Assembly: GCF_013179285.1 (NCBI RefSeq)
Contig: NZ_WVNW01000005.1
Span: forward strand, 124,001-188,000
Source: Roseobacter sp. HKCCD6576-2
GTDB lineage: Bacteria; Pseudomonadota; Alphaproteobacteria; Rhodobacterales; Rhodobacteraceae
Reading direction: 5' to 3'
DNA length: 64,000 bases
Below the pieces are notes generated by a model, which searched no databases, was not told the DNA's origin, and worked only from the letters and a program-made list of their open reading frames with translations. The position numbers and the translations under genes are program-made. Below, piece after piece: positions 1 through 8,121 of the stretch. How positions within the stretch are numbered: position 1 is the first letter of the stretch; the number at the start of each line of letters is the position of its first letter.

Positions 1-679
1 CGCCGCAATCCACGACATTGGGATCAAGCGGAACCTTGCCCAGAAACGCCACACCCAATTCCTCCGCGATGGCTTCTCCGCCGCCTTGGTGGAAAATATG
101 CGTGACCGTTCCGCAGGACGGGCAGGTAAACCCGCTCATATTCTCGATCACGCCCAGGATCGGCACATTCACCTGTTCCATCATCCGCAACCCGCGTCGG
201 GCGATTTTGAGGCTCACATCTTGCGGCGTGCTGACCACCACGGCACCCGCGAGCGGAAACGCCTGCGCCAGCGTCAGTTGAATGTCACCGGTGCCTGGCG
301 GAAGGTCCAAAAGGAGCACATCAAGCTGGCCCCAATCGACCTGCTTGACGAACATTTGCAGATATTTGGTGACCATCGGGCCGCGCAGGATCGCAGGCTT
401 GTCATCATCGGTCAGCATCCCCATGGAGATGACCTTCACGCCATGCGCCTCGGCCGGGATCACCATTTGCTGCGGCGTCATGGCGGGCTTGGTACCCGGA
501 ATGCCCAGCATGCCTGGGATCGACGGACCATAGATATCGGCATCCACCACGCCAACGGACAGGCCTGCCTCGGCCATCGCGACGGCGATATTGGCGGTGA
601 CCGTCGATTTGCCGACCCCGCCCTTGCCGCTGCTGATCGCAATCATGCGGGGTCCCACGGTTTGCTCAGGCCCGGTCAT
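1..679 (-). CDS. Mrp/NBP35-type P-loop ATPase, short form, C-terminus cut by window edge
   Basis: This is a deviant-Walker ATPase of the Mrp/ApbC/NBP35 family, which carries or delivers Fe-S clusters in the cytoplasm. The N-terminus shows the P-loop SGKGGVGKST at about residues 15-24, then DADIYGPSIPG, and a CPSC pair in the ENMSGFTCPSCG segment that binds the bridging cluster in relatives. The usual N-terminal MIP18/DUF59 domain of about 95 residues is missing: an in-frame stop lies seven codons upstream of the ATG at 679, so the short form is real and not a start error. The first 14 bases overlap the end of the upstream MarR gene, which implies translational coupling. The 3' end lies beyond position 1. 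Family assignment is secure; client proteins are unknown. Confidence 0.9.
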   Translation of the reverse strand, partial: MTGPEQTVGPRMIAISSGKGGVGKSTVTANIAVAMAEAGLSVGVVDADIYGPSIPGMLGIPGTKPAMTPQQMVIPAEAHGVKVISMGMLTDDDKPAILRGPMVTKYLQMFVKQVDWGQLDVLLLDLPPGTGDIQLTLAQAFPLAGAVVVSTPQDVSLKIARRGLRMMEQVNVPILGVIENMSGFTCPSCGTVTHIFHQGGGEAIAEELGVAFLGKVPLDPNVVDCG

Positions 680-1268
680 CCCGTTCTCCTTCCGTCTTCA
701 ATGTCTGGCTTGGTCCGCGATAACTCGCGCACAGCTTGTCGATTTCCTCGGTGGCAAGTTCCGCCGAAATGCAGGCGCAATAAGCCGTGCCTCCGTCAGA
801 TGAGAAATGACTGCAATCGTCGCAGGTGCCGAAAGACGGAACCTCCCTCAGGCTGGCAAGCGTTGTCGCCAGTCGCGACAGTGTTTCCAAGAAACGGTCG
901 CGCTCTTTGGCGCCAAGCTCATCAATCACACCCATCAGATCGCGCAGCGGATCTTGCATCAGCATCCCTTGCCCGACCTCTGTCAAGTCGAAGCATACGC
1001 TCCGCCCATCCCGGTCCGACCGCCGTCTGGCAATCAGGCCCCGGCTTTCCAGCGATTTGATTATCTGCGAGGCCGTGCCTCGCGTCGTCGCCTGGAAACT
1101 GGCGAAATTCGAGGGCGTCCGCGTGTTGCTGTTGGCCCGCGCGAAGAACCGCAAGCAGGTCCACTGCGCCGCCGTCAGTTCCGAGCGTCCATCCTCGCTG
1201 CGCGCAGCGCGGCCCACATGGACCAGCAATTCAGCGATTCGATCCGGCGTCTGGTGTTCATTGATCAT
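666..1268 (-). CDS. MarR-family regulator with a cysteine-rich C-terminal tail
   Basis: A 200-residue winged-helix regulator. The MarR core covers about residues 10-145, with the recognition helix and wing around TRGTASQIIKSLESRGLIAR and RRSDRDGRSV. The last 50 residues carry Cys149, Cys152, Cys164, Cys166 and Cys180 (CDDCSHF, YCAC, KLC), a spacing that suggests a bound metal or Fe-S cluster; ordinary MarR proteins end before this. I chose the ATG at 1268 over a GTG at 1295 because the longer form would run through one arm of an inverted repeat that looks like the operator. The gene ends inside the start of the Mrp-type Fe-S ATPase gene, so the two are made together. A link to Fe-S status or oxidative stress is inference. 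Confidence 0.85.
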   Translation of the reverse strand: MINEHQTPDRIAELLVHVGRAARSEDGRSELTAAQWTCLRFFARANSNTRTPSNFASFQATTRGTASQIIKSLESRGLIARRRSDRDGRSVCFDLTEVGQGMLMQDPLRDLMGVIDELGAKERDRFLETLSRLATTLASLREVPSFGTCDDCSHFSSDGGTAYCACISAELATEEIDKLCASYRGPSQTLKTEGERDDRA

Positions 1269-1277
1269 AGTCAACTG

Positions 1278-1337
1278 GTATCGAATCGAAATCACTTTGA
1301 CAACACCGGGCCGATCTGATTAGTTTCGCTTCGATAC
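1278..1337. promoter_or_regulatory. Near-perfect inverted repeat between the MarR and sigma-factor genes
   Basis: Arms GTATCGAATCGAAA (1278-1291) and TTTCGCTTCGATAC (1324-1337) match at 13 of 14 positions as an inverted repeat, with centres 46 bp apart. They fill most of the 86-bp gap between the two divergent starts (1268 and 1355). This is a good candidate operator for the MarR regulator, controlling itself with the Mrp ATPase and possibly the sigma factor. The repeat is seen; the binding is inferred. Confidence 0.6.
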
Positions 1338-1354
1338 TAAATGAGTCCGAGCCT

Positions 1355-2215
1355 ATGAACAAACCTGTCCCCAATTTCGGCCGCCACGCGCGCCGCAAGC
1401 GCAGTGCTGACATGCTCTCCGCGGAGGAGGAACGTCATCTGGTTCGCGCCTGGCAAGACCGTGGCGACCGGCGCGCCCGCGACAAGCTGATCCATGCCTT
1501 TGCCCCCTTGGCCGCGTCGATTGCGAAACGCTTCATGCGAGGGTCTGGAGAGGCTGATCCGGATTTGATGCAGCAAGCGAATATCGGGTTGATGAAGGCC
1601 GCCGACCGGTTCGATGTCGATCGCGAAAATCGCTTTGCCAGCTATGCGATCTGGTGGATACGTGCCGAGATTCAGGACTATGCACGCGCCAACAAGTCGA
1701 TCGTCAAGCGGCCCAACTCCGCGCAGACCCGCAAGGCAGCGGCGCAAATCGCGGCTCTTGAGGCAGAGATGGCAACCGGGCCGCGGATTAGCCGCGCGGA
1801 GGCCGACAAACGGCTCGCCGAGGCGCTCGGCATAGATATCGAACGGGTTGCTGAGTTGCGTGCGCAAATCAGCGGTCGCGATCATTCCCTGAACGCACCC
1901 GCCCTTGGCGATGATGGGGAAGACCGTATCGCCCTTCTGGTTGATCCGGACAGTCTCGAGGATCCCGCGCCGCTGCGGAAGCTCGAAGCGACGGCACTAC
2001 GCCGGGCGCTTGTCGATGCCTTATCCGGCTTGCCTGACCGGGAACGCGATATCGTCGTCGCGACCCAACTCCATGACCCACCCGCGACGCTTGAGTGTCT
2101 CGGTGCGCAATACGGCGTCTCAAGGGAACGGATTCGACAGTTACGCGAACGCGGTTTCGAGCGCCTGCGGGAGAGTATGTACCTGCGGAACTTTGGGCCG
2201 GAATATTTCACCTGA
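1355..2215 (+). CDS. rpoH2: RpoH-type RNA polymerase sigma factor (RpoHII-like)
   Basis: A 286-residue sigma-70 family protein. Region 2 is at about residues 45-115 (DLMQQANIGLMKAADRF, FASYAIWWIRAEIQDY) and region 4 at about 215-272, ending in the helix-turn-helix GVSRERIRQLRERGFERLR. The size and the SYAIWWIRAEIQDY motif match the sigma-32 group. Rhodobacterales usually have two: RpoHI for heat and RpoHII for singlet-oxygen and related stress. The segment after region 2 (KRPNSAQTRKAAAQ) departs from the canonical RpoH box, which favours RpoHII. The gene is divergent from a Cys-rich MarR regulator, and the candidate operator lies 18 bp upstream of its start. The exact paralogue is my inference. 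Confidence 0.8.
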   Translation: MNKPVPNFGRHARRKRSADMLSAEEERHLVRAWQDRGDRRARDKLIHAFAPLAASIAKRFMRGSGEADPDLMQQANIGLMKAADRFDVDRENRFASYAIWWIRAEIQDYARANKSIVKRPNSAQTRKAAAQIAALEAEMATGPRISRAEADKRLAEALGIDIERVAELRAQISGRDHSLNAPALGDDGEDRIALLVDPDSLEDPAPLRKLEATALRRALVDALSGLPDRERDIVVATQLHDPPATLECLGAQYGVSRERIRQLRERGFERLRESMYLRNFGPEYFT

Positions 2216-2641
2216 ATACACACGGGCCACATAAGGTGATGTTGGGACAGACCCGCCAGACTGCACCAAGTCGCCACCGAACAGCCAGATGACGTGAACA
2301 CGTGCGTCTGCCCAATCGGTCCAGGATCATTGGGCGGCAACAGCGCAACCGCCCATATTGTGGCACCAGCAGCCGATTCCGATGCCTGTATCCACTCTGT
2401 CCGTACTATTGGCTGTTATGGCCGGTAGATTCCGAGGCAATCCGATGGTGGCCGCCCAACCTCTGACCAGGTTGTGGCGCCGACGGACAGTCAACATTTA
2501 CTGCCCCGCAACGCGATCCGCTCCGAAAACAATCAAGAAACGCCACCAAGGGAGATAGTTTTAATCTCCAAAATGGGTATCTTTGACAGTCTTGCGCAAC
2601 CCAAAACCGCAATACTTCGATTGTGATAGCTTGGGACTTGT
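2216..2641. other. Intergenic stretch without a recognised gene
   Basis: About 426 bases between the sigma factor and the M20 hydrolase. No reading frame looks like a protein. A 7-bp perfect stem (GCCCAAT at 2310-2316 with ATTGGGC at 2329-2335) may help end sigma-factor transcription but has no T-run. A TTGACA at 2583-2588 lies upstream of the M20 gene, but no good -10 box is found at the right distance. Confidence 0.5.
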
Positions 2642-3787
2642 ATGACTGATCTTCTCACAAAACTGACGGCGCTGCGCCACGATTTCCACCGCAACCCTGA
2701 GCTAGGGTTTGAAGAGCGGCAGACGAAGGCCAAGATCGCAACACATCTGCGCGCTCTTGGACTGGAGGTGCAGGAAGGTGTTGGCGTGATCGGCATTTTG
2801 CGCGCCGGGGGCGGCAACCGCGCGATCGGTCTCAGGGCCGATATGGATGCGCTTCCGATCCAGGAACAAAGCGACCATGATTATATCTCGTCGACTCCGG
2901 GCGTGATGCATGCCTGCGGGCATGACGGCCATATGGCAATGCTTTTAGGCGCGGCGGAGCTTCTGAGCGAGAGCCTCGATTTCGACGGCACAGTTGTTTT
3001 CATCTTCCAACCGGATGAGGAACAGGGCCGCGGCGCGCGGGCGATGTTGGACGAGGGATTGCTAGCGCAACTGCCGCTAGACGAGGTCTACGCGATCCAC
3101 AACTTGCCGGGCGCGCCGTTGGGTCAGGTTTCGACAAGGGTCGGGCAAATCTGTGCCAGCGAAAGCCTGTTTCGGATCGAGCTCACCGGTCAAGGCGGCC
3201 ATGCCTCGATGCCACATGTCGGCGCAGAGGTCATGACCGTAGGGGCTGAGCTTGTGCTGGCGCTGCAAACCATCATCTCGCGCAAGCTTTCTCCTGGTGC
3301 GGGCGCGGTCGTTTCGGTCACGGAGTTTCTAAGCGATGGGCAGCGCAATGTGTTGCCCGGCCATGTGACGCTGAAGGGCGATGTACGGGCCCGCCGACCG
3401 GAGGATCGGGAGGCGGTTGCAGGCTTTATGCGGCAGATTGTTGATGGTGTCGCCGCGGCGCATGGCGTGCAAGCCACGATGAGCTTCAACGCCGAGTTCG
3501 TGGAGACAATCAATGCGCCCACGCCGACCGAGGCGGTGATCCGTGCGGGCAGTGCCGCCGGACTCGACGTTATCCCGGACTGTCCACCGATGAGCTTTTC
3601 CGAGGATTTTGCGCAGTTCTGCACCGCTGTTCCGGGCTGTTTCCTGCTGCTCGGCAATGGCGAGACAGGGCCACACGCGCAACCGCTGCATGCGGATACC
3701 TATGATTTCAATGACGCGCTCTTGCCGATCGGGGCGGCCTTTTGGGCCGAACTGATCCGCGACCGTCTCCCCGTCAGACAGGACTAA
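2642..3787 (+). CDS. M20 family metallo-amidohydrolase (N-acyl amino acid deacylase)
   Basis: A 381-residue cytoplasmic hydrolase of the hippurate hydrolase / N-acyl-L-amino acid amidohydrolase group. Metal-site motifs are intact: ADMDALPIQE near residue 67, HACGHDGH at 90-97 (Cys92 and His94 as ligands) and QPDEEQG with Glu126-Glu127. No signal peptide is present. It starts a plus-strand operon: the next gene, a diaminopropionate ammonia-lyase-like enzyme, begins 2 bp after the stop. In this setting it probably removes an acyl group from an N-acyl diamino acid, perhaps taking the place of the EutE/DoeB deacetylase of ectoine breakdown, which is not seen here. That role is inference. The start has no clear ribosome binding site. 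Confidence 0.85.
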   Translation: MTDLLTKLTALRHDFHRNPELGFEERQTKAKIATHLRALGLEVQEGVGVIGILRAGGGNRAIGLRADMDALPIQEQSDHDYISSTPGVMHACGHDGHMAMLLGAAELLSESLDFDGTVVFIFQPDEEQGRGARAMLDEGLLAQLPLDEVYAIHNLPGAPLGQVSTRVGQICASESLFRIELTGQGGHASMPHVGAEVMTVGAELVLALQTIISRKLSPGAGAVVSVTEFLSDGQRNVLPGHVTLKGDVRARRPEDREAVAGFMRQIVDGVAAAHGVQATMSFNAEFVETINAPTPTEAVIRAGSAAGLDVIPDCPPMSFSEDFAQFCTAVPGCFLLLGNGETGPHAQPLHADTYDFNDALLPIGAAFWAELIRDRLPVRQD

Positions 3788-3789
3788 AC

Positions 3790-4983
3790 ATGACTGAGCT
3801 TCTCCCCCCTGCGCAAATGCAACATGTGGCGGCCAACCGCATCGAAGGTGATGCTGCCCTTCGGGTCATTCCCGCCGAGAGTATCGCCACAGCCCGCGCC
3901 GAGATCACGCAATGGGATGGATATGCGCCGACGCCTCTGTGGGCGCTGCGGGCGCTGGCGGAAAGGATCGGCGTGGGCGAAATCTTGTATAAGGACGAAG
4001 GACCCCGCTTTGGCCTTGGCAGCTTCAAAGCGCTTGGCGGAGCCTATGCCGCGCAGCGCGTGTTGCAACGCGAGATTGCCCGGCGCCTTGGGCGGGATGT
4101 CAGCCTCGCCGACATCCGGCAGGGCAAATTGGCCGAGGAGTGCGCGCAGATCATGCTGGTCTCGGCCACCGACGGCAATCATGGCCGATCATTGGCTTGG
4201 GGGTGTAAACGGTTCGGAGCGCCTTGCCGGATCTACATCCATTCCGAAGTCAGCGAGGGCCGGGCGATTGCCATGCGCAACCTGGGGGCAGAGGTGATCC
4301 GGATCGAGGGCGATTATGACGAGTCTGTGCGGCTGACCAAGGCAGAGGCGGAGGCCAATGGCTGGTTCGTGGTCTCCGATACCTCTTGGCCGGGCTATTC
4401 GGTGCCGCCGCGTGATGTGATGTCGGGCTATGGCGTGATGACCAACGAGATTTTTGAGGCGATAGACAGCGCGCCGACCCATGTGTTCCTGCAGGGCGGT
4501 GTGGGTGGCATGGCGGCAGGGATCATCGCCAGCTTCAAGCAGCATTGGGGCGATAACTCACCCCGTGTGATCATCGTCGAGCCGGAATTGGCGCCCTGTT
4601 TGATCGAAAGCGCCCGACGCGGAGAGGCGACCAAGGTCGATCTGGCCGAAGAAACCCTTATGGCCGGCCTGTCCTGCGGTGATCCCTCGGAACTGGCGTG
4701 GCCAATTCTGGCCGAAGAGGCGTCCGACTTCCTGACGATCCCAGAGTCATTGGTTGGCCCGGCGATGCGTCTGCTGGCGCAACCGCTTGGTGACGACCCG
4801 GCGATCGAGGCAGGCGAAAGTGCTGTGGCCGGCCTTGCGGCGTTGATCACCGCCTGTAACGACAGAGATTTAGCGGCTCAGCTTGGCCTGAACAGCCATG
4901 CCCGGGTGCTTTTGATCGGGTCCGAGGGCGTGACGGATCAGGCGATCTTCAACCGGATCATGGAGGGCTGCGATGCGGCCTGA
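3790..4983 (+). CDS. Diaminopropionate ammonia-lyase-like PLP enzyme (YgeX family)
   Basis: A 397-residue fold-type II pyridoxal-phosphate enzyme. The Schiff-base lysine is Lys80 in FGLGSFKALGGAYA, and ATDGNHGRSLAWG and LQGGVGGMAAG supply substrate and phosphate contacts; these are the hallmark motifs of 2,3-diaminopropionate ammonia-lyase, which splits the diamino acid into pyruvate and two ammonia. The ATG at 3790 is the natural start, 2 bp after the M20 stop. Its end overlaps the next gene by 11 bp. Together with the upstream deacylase and the neighbouring Ehu-like importer it points to use of a diamino acid such as 2,3-diaminopropionate or 2,4-diaminobutyrate. In known ectoine clusters this place is held by EutB, a serine/threonine dehydratase-like protein of the same fold. 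Confidence 0.88.
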   Translation: MTELLPPAQMQHVAANRIEGDAALRVIPAESIATARAEITQWDGYAPTPLWALRALAERIGVGEILYKDEGPRFGLGSFKALGGAYAAQRVLQREIARRLGRDVSLADIRQGKLAEECAQIMLVSATDGNHGRSLAWGCKRFGAPCRIYIHSEVSEGRAIAMRNLGAEVIRIEGDYDESVRLTKAEAEANGWFVVSDTSWPGYSVPPRDVMSGYGVMTNEIFEAIDSAPTHVFLQGGVGGMAAGIIASFKQHWGDNSPRVIIVEPELAPCLIESARRGEATKVDLAEETLMAGLSCGDPSELAWPILAEEASDFLTIPESLVGPAMRLLAQPLGDDPAIEAGESAVAGLAALITACNDRDLAAQLGLNSHARVLLIGSEGVTDQAIFNRIMEGCDAA

Positions 4984-6142
4984 CGCTCCGGCAAGAGGCT
5001 TTCCTAACGCCGAATATGCGGCCCGGGTAGAGCGGGCGCAGATGCGGATGGCCGAAGCCGGGCTCGCGGGGTTGCTGCTGACCACGGAGGCTGAGGTTCG
5101 GTATTTCAGCGGTTTTCAGACCCTGTTCTGGCAAAGCCCGACCCGACCCTGGTTTCTGTTTGTGCCCGCCGGCGGAAAACCCATTGCGGTTATCCCCGAG
5201 ATCGGCGCGACGCTGATGCGGCAAAGCTGGCTCGACGATATCCGCACCTGGAGCGCGCCTGCGCCCACGGATGACGGGATCAGCCTGCTCACCGATCTGC
5301 TGGCCCCGTTGGCCATGCAAAGGGCGCAGATTGGCGTGCCGAAGGGCCATGAAACCAATCTCCGGATGCCTTTGGGCGATTGGGAGCGCTTGCTGTCCGC
5401 TCTGCCGGGGCTTCAGGTCGCCGATGCAACCGGCTTGGTGCAGGGGCTTCGCATGGTGAAATCCCCTGCCGAGATCGAGAAACTGGCCCATATCTGCGCC
5501 ATTGGCTCTGCCACGTTCGAACATGTGCCGGCATTTGTGGCCGAAGGTATGCCGTTGGAGGAGGTCTTCCGTGCCTTCCGCCGGGAGGCCCTGGCGCAAG
5601 GGGCCGATGACGCGCCCTATGTGGTCGGGGGTGCTGATCAGGGCGGCTATGGCGATGTGATCTCTCCGCCATCAAATCGTCCGCTGCATCCCGGCGACAT
5701 CCTGATGCTGGACACTGGCTGCACTTGGGACGGGTATTTCTGCGATTTCGACCGTAACTGGGCGATTGGCCGGGCCGATGAGGCCGCTCTGCGGGCCTAT
5801 GACGTGCTCTGGCGGACCACCGAAGCTGGGCTTGAGGCCGCAAAGCCCGGCAACACGTGCCGCGATCTGTTTCTGGCCATGTCGACGGTGATCGGCGAGA
5901 TGGATTCCAGTGGCGGAGATATCGGGCGGTTGGGCCATGGGCTTGGCATGCAACTGACCGAACAACCCTCCCATGCGGCATTTGACAAGACGGTACTGCA
6001 AGAGGGCATGGTACTGACGCTTGAACCCTCGCTCAGCTATGGCGACGGGCTGATGATGGTGCATGAGGAAAACATCGTCATTCGCGCCGATGGCGCCGAG
6101 CTTCTGACCCGGCGCGCGCCGCGTGACTTGCCGGTGATCTGA
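4973..6142 (+). CDS. M24 family metallopeptidase (Xaa-Pro dipeptidase-like)
   Basis: A 389-residue creatinase/aminopeptidase-P fold enzyme. The C-terminal pita-bread domain keeps all five metal ligands: Asp247 (MLDTG), Asp258 (CDFDR), His322 (GHGLGMQ), Glu351 (LTLEPSL) and a Glu at 365-366 (HEENIVI). It overlaps the ammonia-lyase gene by 11 bp and has GGAGGG a few bases ahead of its ATG, so it is the third gene of the operon. It converges with the EutA-like gene, 6 bp away. A second M24 protein in the cluster has lost most of these ligands; this one should be a true metal-dependent hydrolase of a C-N bond in a peptide-like or cyclic amide substrate. The substrate is not deducible. Confidence 0.85.
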   Translation: MRPDAPARGFPNAEYAARVERAQMRMAEAGLAGLLLTTEAEVRYFSGFQTLFWQSPTRPWFLFVPAGGKPIAVIPEIGATLMRQSWLDDIRTWSAPAPTDDGISLLTDLLAPLAMQRAQIGVPKGHETNLRMPLGDWERLLSALPGLQVADATGLVQGLRMVKSPAEIEKLAHICAIGSATFEHVPAFVAEGMPLEEVFRAFRREALAQGADDAPYVVGGADQGGYGDVISPPSNRPLHPGDILMLDTGCTWDGYFCDFDRNWAIGRADEAALRAYDVLWRTTEAGLEAAKPGNTCRDLFLAMSTVIGEMDSSGGDIGRLGHGLGMQLTEQPSHAAFDKTVLQEGMVLTLEPSLSYGDGLMMVHEENIVIRADGAELLTRRAPRDLPVI

Positions 6143-6148
6143 CTGACT

Positions 6149-6943
6149 TCAGCGGCGCGGCAACAGCGATGTGCCGGGCCGCGCGAAAATCTCTCCAAAG
6201 CCAGCAATTTGATCTTCGATGCCCGCGCGCCGCAGACAGCTCCAGAATTGCGCCTGATTGCTGGTGATGACCGGTTTGCCCGCGATCTGTTCGATTTCCT
6301 CGACCACTTCAAGCGCACGAATGCCGCCGCAACTGAGGAAGATCGCATCCGCCTCAGGCTGGTCAATGGTCAGCGCGAACTCTTTCCAATAGGCGGGCGT
6401 GACGCAGCCAAACTCGATCCCGGTTTCCAGGTTGAGGCCCTGAATGTCCAAAATCTCAAAGCCTTTCTCGACCAAAAACTCCGCCTCTGCCGTATTGATC
6501 TCGTCCAGATAGGGCGTGCCGACGACCAGCTTTTGTGCGCCAAGCTCGCGCAACGCATCCACGACCCCAGTCACCAGGCACATCGGCTCTGCCCAGGGGG
6601 CGCCCTTGCGGATTTCAGCAAACACAGCTTCTTCCCCATTCACGATCGACCCACTGGTGCAGCTATAGCTGATTACCTCAGGCTTCATATCGGGCTGCAA
6701 CCGCGCGGCGGCATCGGCCATGGCGTCGATATGTCGGGCGAGGGTTTCTTTGGTGGTGTAATCCTCGGTCTTCAGCCGGGTGATGTGCACGCCAACCCCC
6801 TCGGGGACCATGTCGAAAAAGTCCTGTTCACCCGCCAGATCGGTGGACATGAAGATGAACCCAAGCTGCGCGCGATGGTGGCGCCCGCCGTTCAATTCTG
6901 CGGTCCAGGGTTTCGATGCGACGGTGTCGCCGGATTTGAACAT
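6149..6943 (-). CDS. eutA: EutA-like Asp/Glu racemase / maleate isomerase family protein
   Basis: A 264-residue cytoplasmic enzyme of the aspartate/glutamate racemase superfamily. Both catalytic cysteines are present: Cys95 in SYSCTSGS and Cys205 in LSCGGIRA. The overall pattern (LGFIFMSTD near the start, SNQAQFWSCLR near the end) is that of EutA from ectoine utilisation clusters and of maleate cis-trans isomerase. It begins 1 bp after the stop of the EutD-like gene and is the last gene of the minus-strand operon ehuB-C-D-A-eutD-eutA. In ectoine breakdown EutA is thought to act on a ring or stereo-isomer of a pathway intermediate; that exact step is not settled. The symbol is by similarity and context. 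Confidence 0.75.
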   Translation of the reverse strand: MFKSGDTVASKPWTAELNGGRHHRAQLGFIFMSTDLAGEQDFFDMVPEGVGVHITRLKTEDYTTKETLARHIDAMADAAARLQPDMKPEVISYSCTSGSIVNGEEAVFAEIRKGAPWAEPMCLVTGVVDALRELGAQKLVVGTPYLDEINTAEAEFLVEKGFEILDIQGLNLETGIEFGCVTPAYWKEFALTIDQPEADAIFLSCGGIRALEVVEEIEQIAGKPVITSNQAQFWSCLRRAGIEDQIAGFGEIFARPGTSLLPRR

Positions 6944-6944
6944 G

Positions 6945-8090
6945 TTACAATACCACCTCTGCTAGCGATTTCGGGTGCAGTGTGAGCGGCTCATAGCCAT
7001 CTTCTGTCAGAATGAAGCTGTCGCCGACCTGGGCGCGGAACTCCGGGGTCGCAACCGACCCGTCCACGGCCAGAACCATGCCGGGTTGCAGGATTGTTGT
7101 GTCGCCGGTCACCAGCTGCGGGTGTTCCAGGAAACTGAACCCGGTCGCGCGGCCACATCGGAACGGGTAATCATAGCCCGCGCCCTGGATCACCGCTGCA
7201 TAGGCCTGATGCACGCTCTCGGCGGTCACGCCGGGCCGGAGCGCATCCAGTGCGGCTTGCTGACTGGCGCGCGCCACCTCATAGACCGCGGCCTGCGTAT
7301 CGTCCGCGATCTCGCCGATCCAGAATGTGCGGTCAAAGCCGAGCTTGAAACGGTGGAAATTGGTCATGCCGCAGAAACACAGGAACACCGGCTCTCCCCG
7401 GCGCATGATCCGGGTGCTGGCCCGGTGATGCGTTTTGGTGATCTCGGGACCAGAGGCCATGATCTGCAAGAAATGGGTCATGGGTGACATGATGGTGTCA
7501 CCGTAGAAGACCTCCAGCAGGGCGGCAGCCTTGTGCGCGCCGGCTGCCGAGGTCGCCAAAGCCACCTCGAATTCGGCCACGCCGTCGCCTATCGCGTCTC
7601 GCCCGGCTTGCATCATCGCGGAGGCGACCTCACCGGCATGGCGGGCCAGTTGCAGTTCCTCCGGCGATTTGATCATGCGCATCTCGGCCAGGATCGGTGT
7701 TACGTTGGTGACGCGCCGAACATCGACCAATGTATCGAGATAGCGGCGCACCAAAGGCGGCATGTGATCGTACTCGACCGCAACCCGCCCGGCCCCGGCC
7801 AACGCCAACGGCAACTCCGTCCGCCATTCCTCACCAGCGCCGTCATTCCAAGGCGCGATCCGATCGACCTCTGCCGTGGCCTCGGCCAGCGTCAGGTCAA
7901 TCATTGGCGTGATCAGCAGCGTCGGGCCGTCTTTGGGCACCACCAGGATTGTCGGGCGGCCGAACTCCATATGCAGATAGTCGTAGTAGCCGGTCAGGTA
8001 ATAGATGTTGTCGTCATCGGTAATCAGCGCCACGTCGATACCCGCATCCACGAGATGCGCGCGGAGCCTGGTCAATCTCTCTGCAAACAT
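6945..8090 (-). CDS. eutD: EutD/DoeA-like M24-fold hydrolase lacking the usual metal ligands
   Basis: A 381-residue creatinase-fold protein. Where M24 peptidases have metal ligands, this one has Cys238/Cys240 (FLCFCG) for the first Asp, Arg314 (CGRATG) for the His, Asp343 for the first Glu and Asp357 for the last; only the Asp of GFDRTF is kept. Loss of the metal centre is a feature of ectoine hydrolase EutD/DoeA, which opens the ectoine ring to N-acetyl-diaminobutyrate, and EHPQ at 322-325 sits where its active-site Glu is expected. I chose the ATG at 8090 because it has GGAGAAAGG just upstream; an ATG at 8111 is possible. It lies between ehuA and eutA in one operon. Substrate assignment rests on context. 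Confidence 0.75.
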   Translation of the reverse strand: MFAERLTRLRAHLVDAGIDVALITDDDNIYYLTGYYDYLHMEFGRPTILVVPKDGPTLLITPMIDLTLAEATAEVDRIAPWNDGAGEEWRTELPLALAGAGRVAVEYDHMPPLVRRYLDTLVDVRRVTNVTPILAEMRMIKSPEELQLARHAGEVASAMMQAGRDAIGDGVAEFEVALATSAAGAHKAAALLEVFYGDTIMSPMTHFLQIMASGPEITKTHHRASTRIMRRGEPVFLCFCGMTNFHRFKLGFDRTFWIGEIADDTQAAVYEVARASQQAALDALRPGVTAESVHQAYAAVIQGAGYDYPFRCGRATGFSFLEHPQLVTGDTTILQPGMVLAVDGSVATPEFRAQVGDSFILTEDGYEPLTLHPKSLAEVVL

Positions 8091-8121
8091 GGCACCTTTC
8101 TCCCGATCCATTTGAGGGGCG

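Noticed and set aside
2583-2588. TTGACA as the -35 box of the M20 operon
   Set aside because: No acceptable -10 box lies 16-18 bases downstream.
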